Positions 24,316 through 51,256 of a stretch of DNA of 64,000 nucleotides are shown here, piece by piece. Position numbers and translations under genes: made by a program. Under the pieces are notes generated by a model that did not search any database, was not told the origin of the DNA, and worked only from the letters and a program-made list of their open reading frames with translations. The stretch is from Tubiluchus corallicola. Taxonomy: Eukaryota > Priapulida > Priapulimorpha > Priapulimorphida > Tubiluchidae. The stretch spans positions 1 to 64,000 of the forward strand of contig JAQGDQ010000603.1 of NCBI GenBank assembly GCA_030141605.1, written 5' to 3'. The stretch's first letter is position 1, and every line of letters begins with the position of its first letter.

Positions 24316-24859
24316 ACAGTGACTCGTTATATTTTATTTTATAATGTAACAACAATTTGTATGTCTGTTGATATGTTGCTGTGGAATAAATTTATAATTC
24401 ATAATACTTAGCTTTGAATTCTCTATTGTTTAGATGGTAAGTATCTACACACTAGCTTTCATCAGATTTTATTTAAAAAGGAAGATTTTAAAGTATATAG
24501 TGGTGGGGCATCAGTTTTATTTTCATAATCGATTAATCCGATACGAAATCGATTTGGTAATCAATTACAACCGGATTTCAAGCATAAAAAATTAGTAAAT
24601 TCAAAATTTTTATCAAATACCTTTTTGAGTGCAACAGGTTTGCTATCTTAATCAATGTTGTTTTAATTACAGTGTTGGTAGATGGAAAAAGGTATAAAGT
24701 AAGGAATAAGCCCTAAATGAGTTTATTTTATTAGTTTGTAGCTTACAAAACAATCCAACAAAATTGAGTTATTTTTGTTTACAAATTTTGTTAAGAAAGC
24801 AAGCGCACATAAAGCAACAATGTTACCATTTGTTCGTGTTTATCAGAATTATTAATTTT

Positions 24860-25100
24860 ATAGACAATTTAAACTTTTAATTAGTTAGCGTAGAGTATGC
24901 TACAAACGCCCCGATTATTTTTTCAAACTCTACGCAATGTTACCTAAACGTGTATCAATTGACGTACCATTAAAATTTTTGCACTTAATGGTCATCTGGG
25001 GAGTTTAAATTTACAAGTTTTATACAGCGTTGCTGTTACCACAAGCCCCATATGCAATATGCAGCACGTAAGCTGATTAAAAATTTTAAGTAAAAATGCT
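24860..25100 (+). repeat. Diverged fragment of the T3-related repeat
   Basis: Shares the TAGTTAGCG...TTTTTTCAAACT...GTTACCTAAACGTGT...GGTCATC string order with 42040-42175. Confidence 0.5.
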
Positions 25101-25904
25101 TTAAGCATATTTTATATATAAAGCACGTTTTTCTGCACTTTAATCATGTAATGCGACTGACTGTTTCTGTGGAAGTTGGAATTGTACATTGTAGTTAGGT
25201 GCTGCCATCTATGTGCTAATCTTGTTACATTCTACCAGCTGACTTACCTTCAATATAATTGTATGGTCCAGGACCACATACACACTGGTCCGCTCTGTAT
25301 CTAAAATTAATGGTTGTTGTGAAGCCTGTGCAACTCTGCATAGGTCGTTCTATACCTGTATACTGGCTGTGAAACAGGTTTTACTGACTGTTTTTGCTTT
25401 CTACTTTTTGCTCAATGTTCAGTGCAGCAGTTTTGCTACTCATGTTTTCTATAGTGCAATAAACACTTTTCTGTTGTGTGCAGTACAAATATTTGTTATA
25501 GATTTTTGGTTACTATCCATACTTCTCTGTGTCTAAATTCAATCATAACAAAGTGACTGAACAACAACTTCAAAAATGATTTTCACAGTTTCAGGCGTAC
25601 CATATTGAGCAAGGAATGTGTGTTATTGTCACAAGTAAATGAAATCAACACTGAAGAGCTTAATCATGATGGTGATGATTGTGTAAAATGTACCACAAAT
25701 GCAACAAAATGCAATAAAATGCGTAAGTAGATCACAGATAAAAATACAGATTATTAAAGTGTATTGTTCACTGTACAGGTTACTAGTTCCTATATAATAC
25801 AACTCTTATCATATGAAACTTTAGTCACACTACACTGATACTATGTTTTGAACATAAAAATTGATTGAGCGCAGAATATTTTGAAACTTTTCATATACTA
25901 ATAA

Positions 25905-25965
25905 TAATATCCTTAATAATAATAATAATAATAATAATTAATAATAATATGCTAATAATTATTAT
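25905..25965 (+). repeat. (AAT)n microsatellite
   Basis: Short AAT-rich tract around a partial inverse TTATTATTA. Confidence 0.8.
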
Positions 25966-26310
25966 TAGCACACAAAAGAAAACGGATCTTAAACATTTCT
26001 ACTTGTTCACAAATGTAAAACCTGAGGAACACTGCATAGCAGCATGACGTGTTTACAACAATGTCGTTCTAAAAAGGTTGCCATTAATTTTTGCTTATAG
26101 GGGCAGTAGAAAATATGTACAAAATATGAGAAATGCTATAAATAGCACTGAACACAGGCCATGGTACAATCATTAAGATACAGCCAAAGCTATAGCAAGC
26201 TTTAGTAAGATATAGCAAGCTTGGCATTACAAAGCGGTCGTTTAATACATACACGTCTATGCAAATGTAGACATATTGTTTCGTTAAAATTTTTGGCATT
26301 AAGCGAGGTT

Positions 26311-26549
26311 GGCATTATAAAGGGGGTGGGGGTATTGTAATGAGGTTTGGCATTATAAAGGAGGGGGAGGGTATTGTAACGAGGTTGGCATTATAAAGGA
26401 GGGGGAGGGACGTATTGTAACGAGGTTGGCATTATAAAGGAGGGGGAGGGGTATTGTAACGAGGTTGGCATTATAAAGGAGGGGGAGGGGGTATTGTAAC
26501 GAGGTTTGGCATTATAAAGGAGGGGGAGGGGGGTATTGTAACGAGGTTT
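26311..26549 (+). repeat. 39-41-bp G-rich minisatellite, six copies
   Basis: Unit GGCATTATAAAGGAGGGGGA-GGGGTATTGTAACGAGGTT. The plus strand has dense G runs able to form G-quadruplexes. The last unit ends CGAGGTTTGACTGTA, which resembles a pogo/Tigger-type transposon end. Lies downstream of the CUB-LDLa gene stop. Confidence 0.9.
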
Positions 26550-26595
26550 GACTGTATTTACACAGGTTACTTCAGCTGATAATAGACTAAAGCTC

Positions 26596-27227
26596 TTAAA
26601 TGTAGATTGGATTACTGATCTGAACTTTCTCACTAACAGCATCAGATTTCACTCGAATGCCGCTAGTGTGTGAATCTTGAAAGTAAGAATTTACGTGTTC
26701 TCCGCTTTGTAAGAATGTCGTTAAACGATCACCTGACTGCAGCGTACAGGCCTGCAAATTCGAAATGTCACCACTTTCTAACAAACTATTGCTAGACGGA
26801 TATATAACAGAATTGTGACATTCTACTTCTGTAACCACTTTCACGGGGCTAGCTGCCTTAGGAGGCATTCTGTAACCGATCGTGTTCAAGGTCGAGGCAG
26901 AATAAGATGGACTTAGGTGAAATACTTCGGCTGCAGTGGTTTTAACTCTGTGGGGTTTAATATGAATAGCATCATAAATATTTCCAGTTGAAAGTTTTTT
27001 CTCAACAGAGGACAGTTTATATTTGGAAGCACGAGGCAAATTCTTGGCTTTCCTCACCGTACCACCTGAATATTTGTGATAACGACCTGGCTTTCCCATT
27101 ATCGACGAATTTGTGGAAGTTTTAGCTGTTTTTGTGTTGAAGCAGAAACAGTACACCAAGATTCCTAAACAGCTGACAGAAACGAGCAACACAGCGACAA
27201 TAGTTATGGTTTCCCAAGCAGACAGAC
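26596..27227 (-). CDS. CUB-LDLa protein exon 5 (TM segment and cytoplasmic tail)
   Basis: Acceptor TATTATTTTGCAG. Opens GLSAWETITIVAVLLVSV, the start of a TM helix running to about LVYCFCF, then a Lys/Ser-rich tail with YDAIHI and the C-terminal NPIYI. TAA at 26596-26598. A G-rich minisatellite lies just downstream, probably in the 3' UTR; no clear AATAAA was seen on this strand. Confidence 0.88.
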
Positions 27228-30200
27228 CTGCAAAATAATACCCAAACTAACTGCATACGATTGTGCAATATAAGGTGTAATTGTTTTTTCACATACTTCA
27301 CTCTAGTATAGCAAAGTTTTCCACACAGTTCAGTCCAGTATAACGAAGTGTGCTTTAAATTAAAAAAAAGTGATATTATTCACATTTGAATTCTCTAGAC
27401 AAATATTCATATACTGGTAACAAAACAGGAACATTGACTATATGTATAGTTTTACTGCACGCATAAAGATGAGGAAATTCAGCATCCACATTTTTCTTCT
27501 TTAGTTAATGTTGAACGTGATGCTTCAATCACCCTTTTCAAATTATTTCCTCATCTTTATGTACTGTAAAATATATGTAAAATTTCACATTAATAAATTA
27601 TTAGTTAAATACATAAGAATTAAATAATTTTTTATTTAAAATTAAGTTTTTTAAGAGCAACTGCAGAAGAAAAAGAAGCATGATTCCTAGGAGCGTATCA
27701 AGACTTTACGACGCCCTAAGTTAATACTTCTGTCCCGCTCATCTCTATTGTGAATTTGACGTTGCTTATGTAATGAGCAGATTACTCAATTACTTGTGGT
27801 GTATTACAAACACTGTTATCATTGTGGTCATTGGTCATTATGCTTGTTGTGCAACTGCTTGTTGTGCAATGCCCTGCACCTGTTCGTTATGTGGCACTTA
27901 TATGAAAGCTTCGTTCAGTAACTGCCTGTGGTGTGTTATAAAATGTGCCCTTTACATGAATATGAAAGTATACACATTTTCCGAGGAGAATAAGAATTTT
28001 TTCTATAATGTGACGCCCTCAAACTTTGGCGCCCTAGGTTATATGGTACGGCATAATCATACGTAACCTCAGCACACAAGAACCGATCCCACCGCACATG
28101 AGTCAAGGCTAAATAAGTTATAAGTTTATTTATTTCCACTCTGTATCTAACAATTATAATAAAAATACAGATAATTTCACTGAAGTAAATATAAATATAA
28201 ATGCAGTATTATCCAGAAATTACAAAATGCAGCATATACATGTGCAAATTACATTACAGAGTAATTTTGATGCATACAGTTTGAGCATAAAAGCATTGCT
28301 TGACAGGTCAAACTGTACGCGGAAATCTTAAAGAAGTGATTAATAATTGAAATAATGAAATAATGATAATATATACATAAAAGAATATACATAAAATAAA
28401 ACTAGAATGGTGGCCAAAGAGTCCTGTATAAGAAGAAATCTGCTTGAAAAATCCCAATGTAAGTGGAATTTGAATCCAGAACCCGGGATCGGCAGGGAAG
28501 TTCATCTAACAATAATGATATTTCATGAATGCAACTGTCAAATATCTCACCAAATTCACATGCGGATTTGGTTAATTCAGCCGTCTCATCGCTTCCGTCG
28601 CCGCAGTTGTCGTAACCATTACAGAGGATTTCAACATCGATGCAGCGAAAACGGTTCTCACACCTGTACTGCCCACCTGTACAATTTACTGAAACATCAA
28701 CAGAAGGTAAACATCACAATAAAACATAAACAAGGATTTCGTAATACATGTACTCATTTATTTAAAATAAGAGCATTACTAGCTGTTTAGTTGAAACCGA
28801 ATTAAGCTACCTAGTAATTCAATCTAAAATATGATGATATTTCATTAAATATTAAAATACAATAATGATGTCGTGAAGCTCACGATTTCTTTATCTTATT
28901 TTTATTAATTATTAGTTCTTAATTATGATCATTAGTCATATTATTACATTCTCTTGTTAAAACATTAAAAATCCCACACAAGAAATTTCAGCTATAAAAT
29001 GAGTCTATTTCTTTATATACAGTTTAAACTTTCATCCTTGAACTAGTATGCATTACATTTACCTCCATTGAATTGCTGGCTTCCTTGCTTCATGGAAAAA
29101 ACTTACCTGGGCAGTTGGCTTTCAGAGATCACTGAGTAAGCATGTGACTTAAACTGAGAGAGCAATGTATAGTGTTGTTAATGATTGATATAAATAAAGC
29201 TCACCTGTATTCTACTTGAATTCTACCTGTATTCTAGTGTCTTAGCAATTACCTTCAGAACTTCTTCATAAATGATATTTCATTGAAAGTACAACACTGT
29301 TTAAGTCATCAGTTTTCATCCTGCAGTTGTTCTTGTGTGAACATTTTTGTTTTCATGGGTCTCTTGTGTGAACATGACATTTATAAAAACTTAGTTACTG
29401 CAAATAGATGCTTTTCTTTATTTACAGGTTGCTAAAGTATTTTTCAGTTTACCTTCTGTATAGGACGTGTATAGTGCTGTAAAGCCTTTTCTGTTGTTGT
29501 ACAAGGCGTAATCGCTTGGACTAACAAATTCCAATGTCATGTAACCACCAGTTGATGAAAAAACCCAGCCTGGTAAATAATTTCCACAAAGTCCACCAGA
29601 TGGGGACAGCTTACTGGTGTAAATGTCGGGCCCATCATAAACAGTTAGAAAATCTCGACAAACACCTATAAAAATCGTTGTAATGCATATCTGTATAATT
29701 GCAATGAAGTACTGTTTACCTGTCCAAGGCACAGTTGCTATACAGTGTTCCCTCGCTACTTCGCGGTTCGTTTATCACGGACTCGCTGTTTCGCGGGTTT
29801 TCAAAAATATTAATGTGGAATATTTATTGCGGTATTTTCGCTGTTTCGCGGGTTTTTTGCACATGCGTAGTACGTATTGTACAGTAATGTATAGATTTGA
29901 TGAATTTTGCAAAAAACCACAAAATGTATAAAAATATATTAAAAATATTAATTCTAACATTAAAAGAATATTATAAATCATAAAAATTACCATTTACAGT
30001 AAATAGTGTATTTATTCGGTGGATGAATACGCACCAAAAACGAAATGTAGTATTGCGCCTGCTTGAGATGCCACTTGCTGACATGTGATTACTAAAATAA
30101 GTATAGCGTCCCTACTTCGCAGAAATTCACTTATCGCGGGTGGGCCTGGAACACCTGCGATAAGTGAGGGAACACTGTAATACCTTGAAAATTATAGCTG

Positions 30201-32337
30201 CGCTTATGCCAAATGAGAAATCATAACCTTGTGTGTTATTATTGTTATGTCATACAGCAAGCTGGGCACAATGCGAAATAGCGTATTTATCTCACTAATG
30301 CAAACTCTGTCATACTGTATGTTGAAACTTCGCCATCTTGATAACAAAAAGACAATGAGAAAAAAAACAATGTAAAATAGCAAATCCGGAAATGCGCTTT
30401 TGTTGGTTTGTTTTCTTTCTCTTTCTCTCCTTCTAACGTTCGTTTTCAGTGTTGCCAATGCCTACAACTCGTTACTTTGTACAAAAAATCACAAAAAAAA
30501 CATTAAAATTTTTTATTTTATGCATTTCTTATTTTATGGATTTTTCAAATTTTATTTTATGGATTTTTGGTCTTATTTTATGGATATCCATAATCTTGTG
30601 CAGCCTGTGTATACCGCTTACAATGCTTACATTATAAGCCAATACTTAAATAAACTTAGGAAACCTACTGACATTTATTCTAGGTAGTAAAAGTGAGCTA
30701 CTGTCTAAAGTTTTTTTAAAAGCATTCATTTTAATGAAATCTTGACCTCGTTAAAACGACTCTAAATTCACTTGACAGACCAGGAATCTGTATTGCAATC
30801 GACATTATTAATAAAGAAACTTGCGCGATGATTAAGCATACCGATTTCATTTCCACTGATGTCCATAAACAGGAATTTCAAGGATATCCGTCTGTCGCTT
30901 GGCGCCTCTATTGTTATAGCGCAGCTCCAGTTTGTCGGATAATGTTCTCTTTGAGTCAGGGATATCAAACCATTCGAATGCTCCCCATATTTGGCATGAA
31001 TTCTCCTTTCGTAACAATATTCCGACATGTAATCTGTGGGGGGAAAAAGTAAAATTAAGTGTCATAAACAGCTCTATAAACAAGTGACTTCAGGCCGTCA
31101 ATTAAAAAAACCAATTTTGTTTGATACACATTTTAGTTGCACAGAATTTGATGTAAATTTTGATTCAAATATTAAACATATAAAAGCATGTCGCAAATTT
31201 AGCTGTGCACAGCTTCTGAACCACAAAATGACTTAAACATTTTCATGTCATTTTCGAAGTCTAAATAAACTGACAAGCTTTAGAATTCAACAGGAAAAAA
31301 TGACAACAATATTATTATCATTAAATAACACAAATTACTTGTGTGTATGTACAGTACAAAAAGCAGGATTGCTGTGGAAATAAAATTTCACATCCATGTG
31401 TACAACCCGTAACCCACAAACTTCAGATGGATACCGTAATCATATTTACAGTCATAGGTGCCTATCCTGTTAAATGTAGCCTATTTTCTGAATACTGAAT
31501 TTAATGACCACAAGTACAGTTTGCTACTCCATTCTATTAGCTTGTGGTGAAGGATAAAACCTTTATTGTTGGTTATTATCGTAACACACAAGTCTATCAA
31601 ATACACAAACAAGTAGGTAGAGGGCGCAACCGTCATCAAAAACATTATTATCACTTTTCAGTTGAACATTGTCTTTCTCTACTCTTTTAGGTTTAAAATG
31701 CTAAACAGTAGTTGTTAATCAAAATTACTTGTGCCACTACAGCTGGAATTAAATCATATAATAGGAATTGATGGGTATCTACTGTGCAGTCTAATTCTGT
31801 ATATATCAACTGATATCCATCTTCACCACAACCTCCAAAGCCCAACCGTATCCAGCACGGCAGGGCCAGCTAATTAAACATGAACATTTGCTCAACGCAT
31901 AACCATACGTGGGTATTTGCTTGTACACAAACAAACAAACAACTGTCACTGTCACTGTGCACAGCAAACTTGCATGCGCGCGCGAAATACAGTAACTTAT
32001 GACTAATTTTCTGGAAAGCCTGAACTGGGTTTTATATCTATAATTTGTCATGACACAGATACCTATTACAATTTGGAAAACGTTCTCATAATTGGTAAAA
32101 ATTGCTATGTCATTGTAAAATTGTAGAACAGAAATTTGTGTCTTTGTAAAACCTCATTACGTCTTAGTTTATGTCGACTGACTCAACTTGTTGTCAGTCA
32201 AACTTAATGAAATATTAAACACGAAATTAAGGAAAAAACTCACGATGATCCACAGCGTTAACTACGACGACGTTCCCTCTGAGATGAAATACAATTATCA
32301 TCAACAGACGAAGCCAAACATTCATGTACAACATCAT
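26596..32337 (-). CDS. CUB-LDLa type I membrane protein (422 aa)
   Basis: Five coding exons: 32244-32337, 30842-31033, 29453-29665, 28551-28688, 26596-27227; every intron is phase 1 and the sum is 1269 nt. Layout: signal peptide 1-28; CUB 38-163 with the four canonical cysteines and a C-R-D-F-L-T-V-Y-D-G core; LDLa about 169-211 with all six cysteines and a GDGSDE calcium motif; TM about 217-241; cytoplasmic tail 242-422 ending in NPIYI, an NPxY motif of the type bound by PTB/clathrin adaptors. CUB+LDLa+TM recalls NETO and LRP-like receptors, but with one CUB I cannot name an orthologue. A divergent relative starts 3.3 kb away. Ligand unknown. Confidence 0.87.
27700..28060 (+). repeat. Dispersed repeat D1, copy 1
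   Basis: About 360 bp matching 35840-36290: starts GTATCAAGACTTT.CGACGCC and ends GACGCCCTCAAACTTTGGCG. The two ends are related to each other as direct repeats. Lies in intron 4 of the CUB-LDLa gene. Confidence 0.65.
28551..28688 (-). CDS. CUB-LDLa protein exon 4 (LDLa domain)
   Basis: A 138-nt phase 1-1 exon between a GATGTTTCAG acceptor and a GTGAGA donor. Encodes one complete LDL-receptor class A repeat: six cysteines in standard spacing with RCIDVEILCNGYDNCGDGSD covering the calcium-binding loop. Confidence 0.92.
29453..29665 (-). CDS. CUB-LDLa protein exon 3 (CUB, second half)
   Basis: Acceptor TTTTTATAG, donor GTAAAC, 213 nt, phase 1-1. Contains CRDFLTVYDGPD, the fourth CUB cysteine in GGLCGNY, and the closing strands MTLEFVSPSDYAL and KGFTALYTSY. 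Confidence 0.88.
29743..30177 (+). mobile_element. Tigger/pogo-like MITE
   Basis: TA (29741-29742) then CAGTGTTCCCTCGCTACTTC; right end TAAGTGAGGGAACACTG then TA. Internal TTCGCGG repeats. The 435-bp size, TA duplication and CAGTGTTCCCTCGC ends match non-autonomous Tigger-type elements. In intron 2 of the CUB-LDLa gene. Confidence 0.85.
30842..31033 (-). CDS. CUB-LDLa protein exon 2 (CUB, first half)
   Basis: The acceptor is TTTTTCCCCCACAG. The exon contains CUB strands including YPTNWSCAITIEAPSD and ISLKFLFMDISGNEI. I placed the donor at GGTATGC (30840-30841) because it gives phase 1 and joins to VCRDFLTVYDG; reading on to the in-frame stop at 30770 would break the CUB fold. Confidence 0.82.
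32244..32337 (-). CDS. CUB-LDLa protein exon 1 (signal peptide)
   Basis: Two adjacent in-frame ATGs at 32332-32337 open MMLYMNVWLRLLMIIVFHL, a clear hydrophobic signal sequence, followed by NVVVVNA-VDH. The exon ends before a GTGAGT donor at phase 1. Transcription-start position not visible. Confidence 0.75.
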
Positions 32338-33237
32338 GGATAAACAGTTTTCAGATTCTGTTTATCAAACAGCGCCAAACTCAAAAACACAAGTTCGTGC
32401 AAGAATAGTGTCCGTACACGTTGTACCACGAATGGTAGCTAGTAATTAGTTACAACAAATGGGGTATACTGGGACTAGCGGGATTTAGGACAGTCAAACT
32501 CCATAGAAGGTGCGGTCAGTTTTAGAAACAGAGACCAATGTTGACAGATCAAGGTTGAGCACAAAATTTTTCGAAATTTCACTCCAAAGTCGTTTGCAAC
32601 ACAAACGCATGTTCAATAATAATCACAATTAGTAATAATGAATATTGAAAATTGCCCCGACTGAGTCCGAGTGTCACCGTTTCCATGACGGGTCTCATTT
32701 GACACCCGCTAACGTTATCAACGATGATATATTTTAGGTATCTTAGCAACCAGAGCAAACTGTAACGAGAACTGTTTGCGTGTGGTGACTCCAAATTAGT
32801 CCAGGACACTGTCCCACTGTCCCAGGATAGGCCTACAGAGATAGAGAGATCATCTAGTGGCGTCTAGTTTTAATTTTCAGAACGCAAAATTTTATAAACC
32901 AATATTAGAGTGAGCAAAGGGTAGATAGATAGACAGAATTATAGATTATTAATTATAATTAATAATTTTATTAAAATTGCACGAAAACATACACAAACAA
33001 CCTTGAAATAAGTTAAAACTTCCATTATTACATAGAATAGTAATGAAACAACTTACTAAATTATTGAAAAATAAACTACTCGTAGTGATTATAAATAATT
33101 TATTCATAATTTAATTACTCGATTAATCGATTTTTTTAATTCCATGAATTCGATACTTCATAAATGAAGACTTATATTTTGTCCAGTGACAAACATGACG
33201 AAACATACCATGAACGTATAGATTAATGGTATTATGA

Positions 33238-33393
33238 CACCACCACCACCACCACCACCACCACAACAACAACAACAAGAACAACGACAACAACAACAAC
33301 AACCACCATAACAGCAGCAACGACGACGACGACGACGACAACATCAACAACAGCAACAGCAACAACAAAAGCAGCAGCAGCAACAATAACAGC

Positions 33394-33449
<56 letters not shown>

Positions 33450-33552
33450 CGACAACAACGACAACAACGACAACAACGACAACAACAACAAGAACAACAG
33501 CAACAAGAACAACAACAAAAACAACAACAACAACAACAATATCAACAATAAC
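33238..33552 (+). repeat. (CAA)n/(CAC)n trinucleotide repeat
   Basis: About 315 bp of CAA, CAC, CGA and CAG triplets; the poly-Leu frame on the other strand is an artefact. Confidence 0.95.
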
Positions 33553-34399
33553 AAGAATAATATTCTATTTTTAACATCATTCTAAAGATGAAAAAATCAC
33601 AGTGTAACATGTATGTAAGACTGTGTAACAACAGCCATTACCATGTAAAAAAGTTTGACGTTTTAACTGACAGGCAATCAGTAATGTTGTTTCGTACGCA
33701 GTTAACCTAAACAATGGATGTAATCCATTTTACTGGTTAACTACAATCGTCAAGTAATTGCTACTAATTCCGGAATAGTTCTATGTATTAGCACTAATCT
33801 CGATCACAAACGATCCGAAGTGAAAACTAAGTTGGATTAGTTATGTTATTATTAAAGTTTTACCTTTTTCGTATAAACCTGGGACCAGCAACCTATCTCT
33901 GGTAATATGCATTTAATAATAATGTGGGTTCAATTTGAAAGTAAATTTGAAACAAAACTTGCTTTTAAATGGTTTAATACGAGGGTGGCGCCTTTTCACT
34001 TTCTTTGCAAACCAAAAATGGCATAGCATAAGTTTTTGTAAGAAAATTGCAGAAAGATATGAAACATCTAAAATCATTCATCGAGTGTTAGGCCTACATC
34101 GAGAACTACATCATGTATAACATTTCTATCGCCGATATAATAAGCTTTTATTTACGCATGTTAGAGGTTGATAACTGTGTAGCAGACTATTCAGAAAGTT
34201 CCATAAGTAGACAAGAAAAAATTAATAGAGAGGTTTTTACATTAATCACAAAAAGGTTTATCAGTATTTGTGATGCTTTGGGAAATCACTGCTTCCTTTA
34301 TCGCGTTATAAAAAATCGCGAAAGAAAAGTGATAAAGTAGAGAAGAACTGGATTATTTTAGCTGTTTCACATAAAAATTATAGCCTAACACAATCTTAA

Positions 34400-34960
34400 A
34401 GGAAAACCGGATGATTATGTAAATATTGGTTCAGAATACATGTAAAAGTATGCTCAAAAATATTGAAAACTACAATAGCTTTTCTTTTTTTAATTCAAAG
34501 CTTAGATTAAATAATAATTACTTTGGATACTGAAATTTCGTTAAACTTACAAAGCTACGCGCGGCTCAGTGAATCTACTAAGATTGGGAACGGCGCCTTT
34601 TTGTCACGTGCGCGCGGCCGACAAATAGAAGGCGGTACCGTGATAACCATGATCATGAACTGCTATGTTAGTTTCATGACGTCACATGATCTAAAACGCA
34701 TTTTTCGTGACATCACGCGTTTAAGGAGTACTGTAACACTTGTACAACGTGTTTGGCGAGCAATGGAAGACGCCTGCAATTGCACAAAGTGTGGTTAGTT
34801 TCTGATGTAAGTAACAACTGTGCTCGGTTGCCGTTAATTAACTTTCTAAGCGAATTATTCAAATATAAGAAACTTATGCTAACTTCTTTAGGCAAGAAAA
34901 TGTGTGTTTTGTGCAGTAAATCAAAATGAGATTGAGTCTAAACAATCGTCCGTTCTTCCT
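34400..34960 (+). mobile_element. TTAA-flanked MITE, family T1, copy 2
   Basis: TTAA at 34396-34399 and 34961-34964 bracket AGGAAAACCGGATGATT and its inverse AATCGTCCGTTCTTCCT. 561 bp, direct orientation relative to 2251-2789, no ORF of note. Confidence 0.8.
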
Positions 34961-35656
34961 TTAATCTTAAATGGTATTTATCAAACAATCGGCTTGCATT
35001 TGGAAAAAGCTCCAGAGTCAGGCCCGATGGAGATTTGTACATAGAATTCAAGCATTATAGAGACATCATAATGAATTATGTGCCAGTAATCCAGTACAAA
35101 CAAAAGGTTCAAAGGTAACTGATACTAAACTTCTTCAACTAAGATCGCAAGTGGGTGACTGACATAACCAAACGTATCTGTCACGTGTCTTGTACCAAAA
35201 CGCACTGCATGGCACGGTAAACAAGCAGTACTTATTTGATCGTCCGAAAATGTTTCAATGTTGCTTTGCTCAAATGAGAACAATTTTATACGGTGACCCG
35301 CGACAGAAATTTCAGTGATTTAAGAAATCGTATGTGACAGTACTGCCACGAACAACTGATTCAAAAGTGACTGAAGGTTATAACAAGACAGTTCTGCAAT
35401 TCGTTTGTAGCGTATGCGGCGAAAGAATATACGATTTCGCCACACAGCAATTGTTATCTAAGAGTAGAAAAACGCTGCCGAAATTCTATAGCATTTGCGA
35501 ATCGTTTACTGTAAGCTAAATCGTGAGTGCTTTTTTGCATTCGTACTGTCCTCTATCCACGAGGAGTGACTAAATTTAGTTACATCGTAACTGAAAACGA
35601 TAATCAAGTTTTGTGGAATTCCGAAAGTTGAGATCGTCTTTGAGATTATATTTATT

Positions 35657-51090
<15,434 letters not shown>

Positions 51091-51256
51091 CTAAACAAAG
51101 ATACTGTGTCATTGTAGACTAGTAGTAGCAAGAAATATCATCATTTAGTTATAGGGTTTTAAGTGAAACATATGTTGATGTAAATATTTGATTTTCAATT
51201 TGTTATTGGTTTATGTTAAACCTGGACCAGGCTAGAGGTAATGTCGTTACACAAAT

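Larger units (their letters stand above)
32338..35656. promoter_or_regulatory. Divergent intergenic region between the two CUB-LDLa genes
   Basis: About 3.3 kb between the two start codons. It must hold both promoters if the 5' exons are right. I see the CAA/CAC repeat, a T1 MITE and AT-rich DNA, but no clear TATA or initiator that I would assign. Confidence 0.4.

Noticed and set aside
30770-30839. Extending CUB-LDLa exon 2 to LNHRASFFINNVDCNTDSW
   Set aside because: Its possible donors give the wrong phase and the insert would split the CUB core; the GGTATGC donor gives a clean VCRDFLTVYDG join.
33123-33554. Poly-Leu frame resembling a membrane protein
   Set aside because: Trinucleotide repeat; no unique coding sequence.
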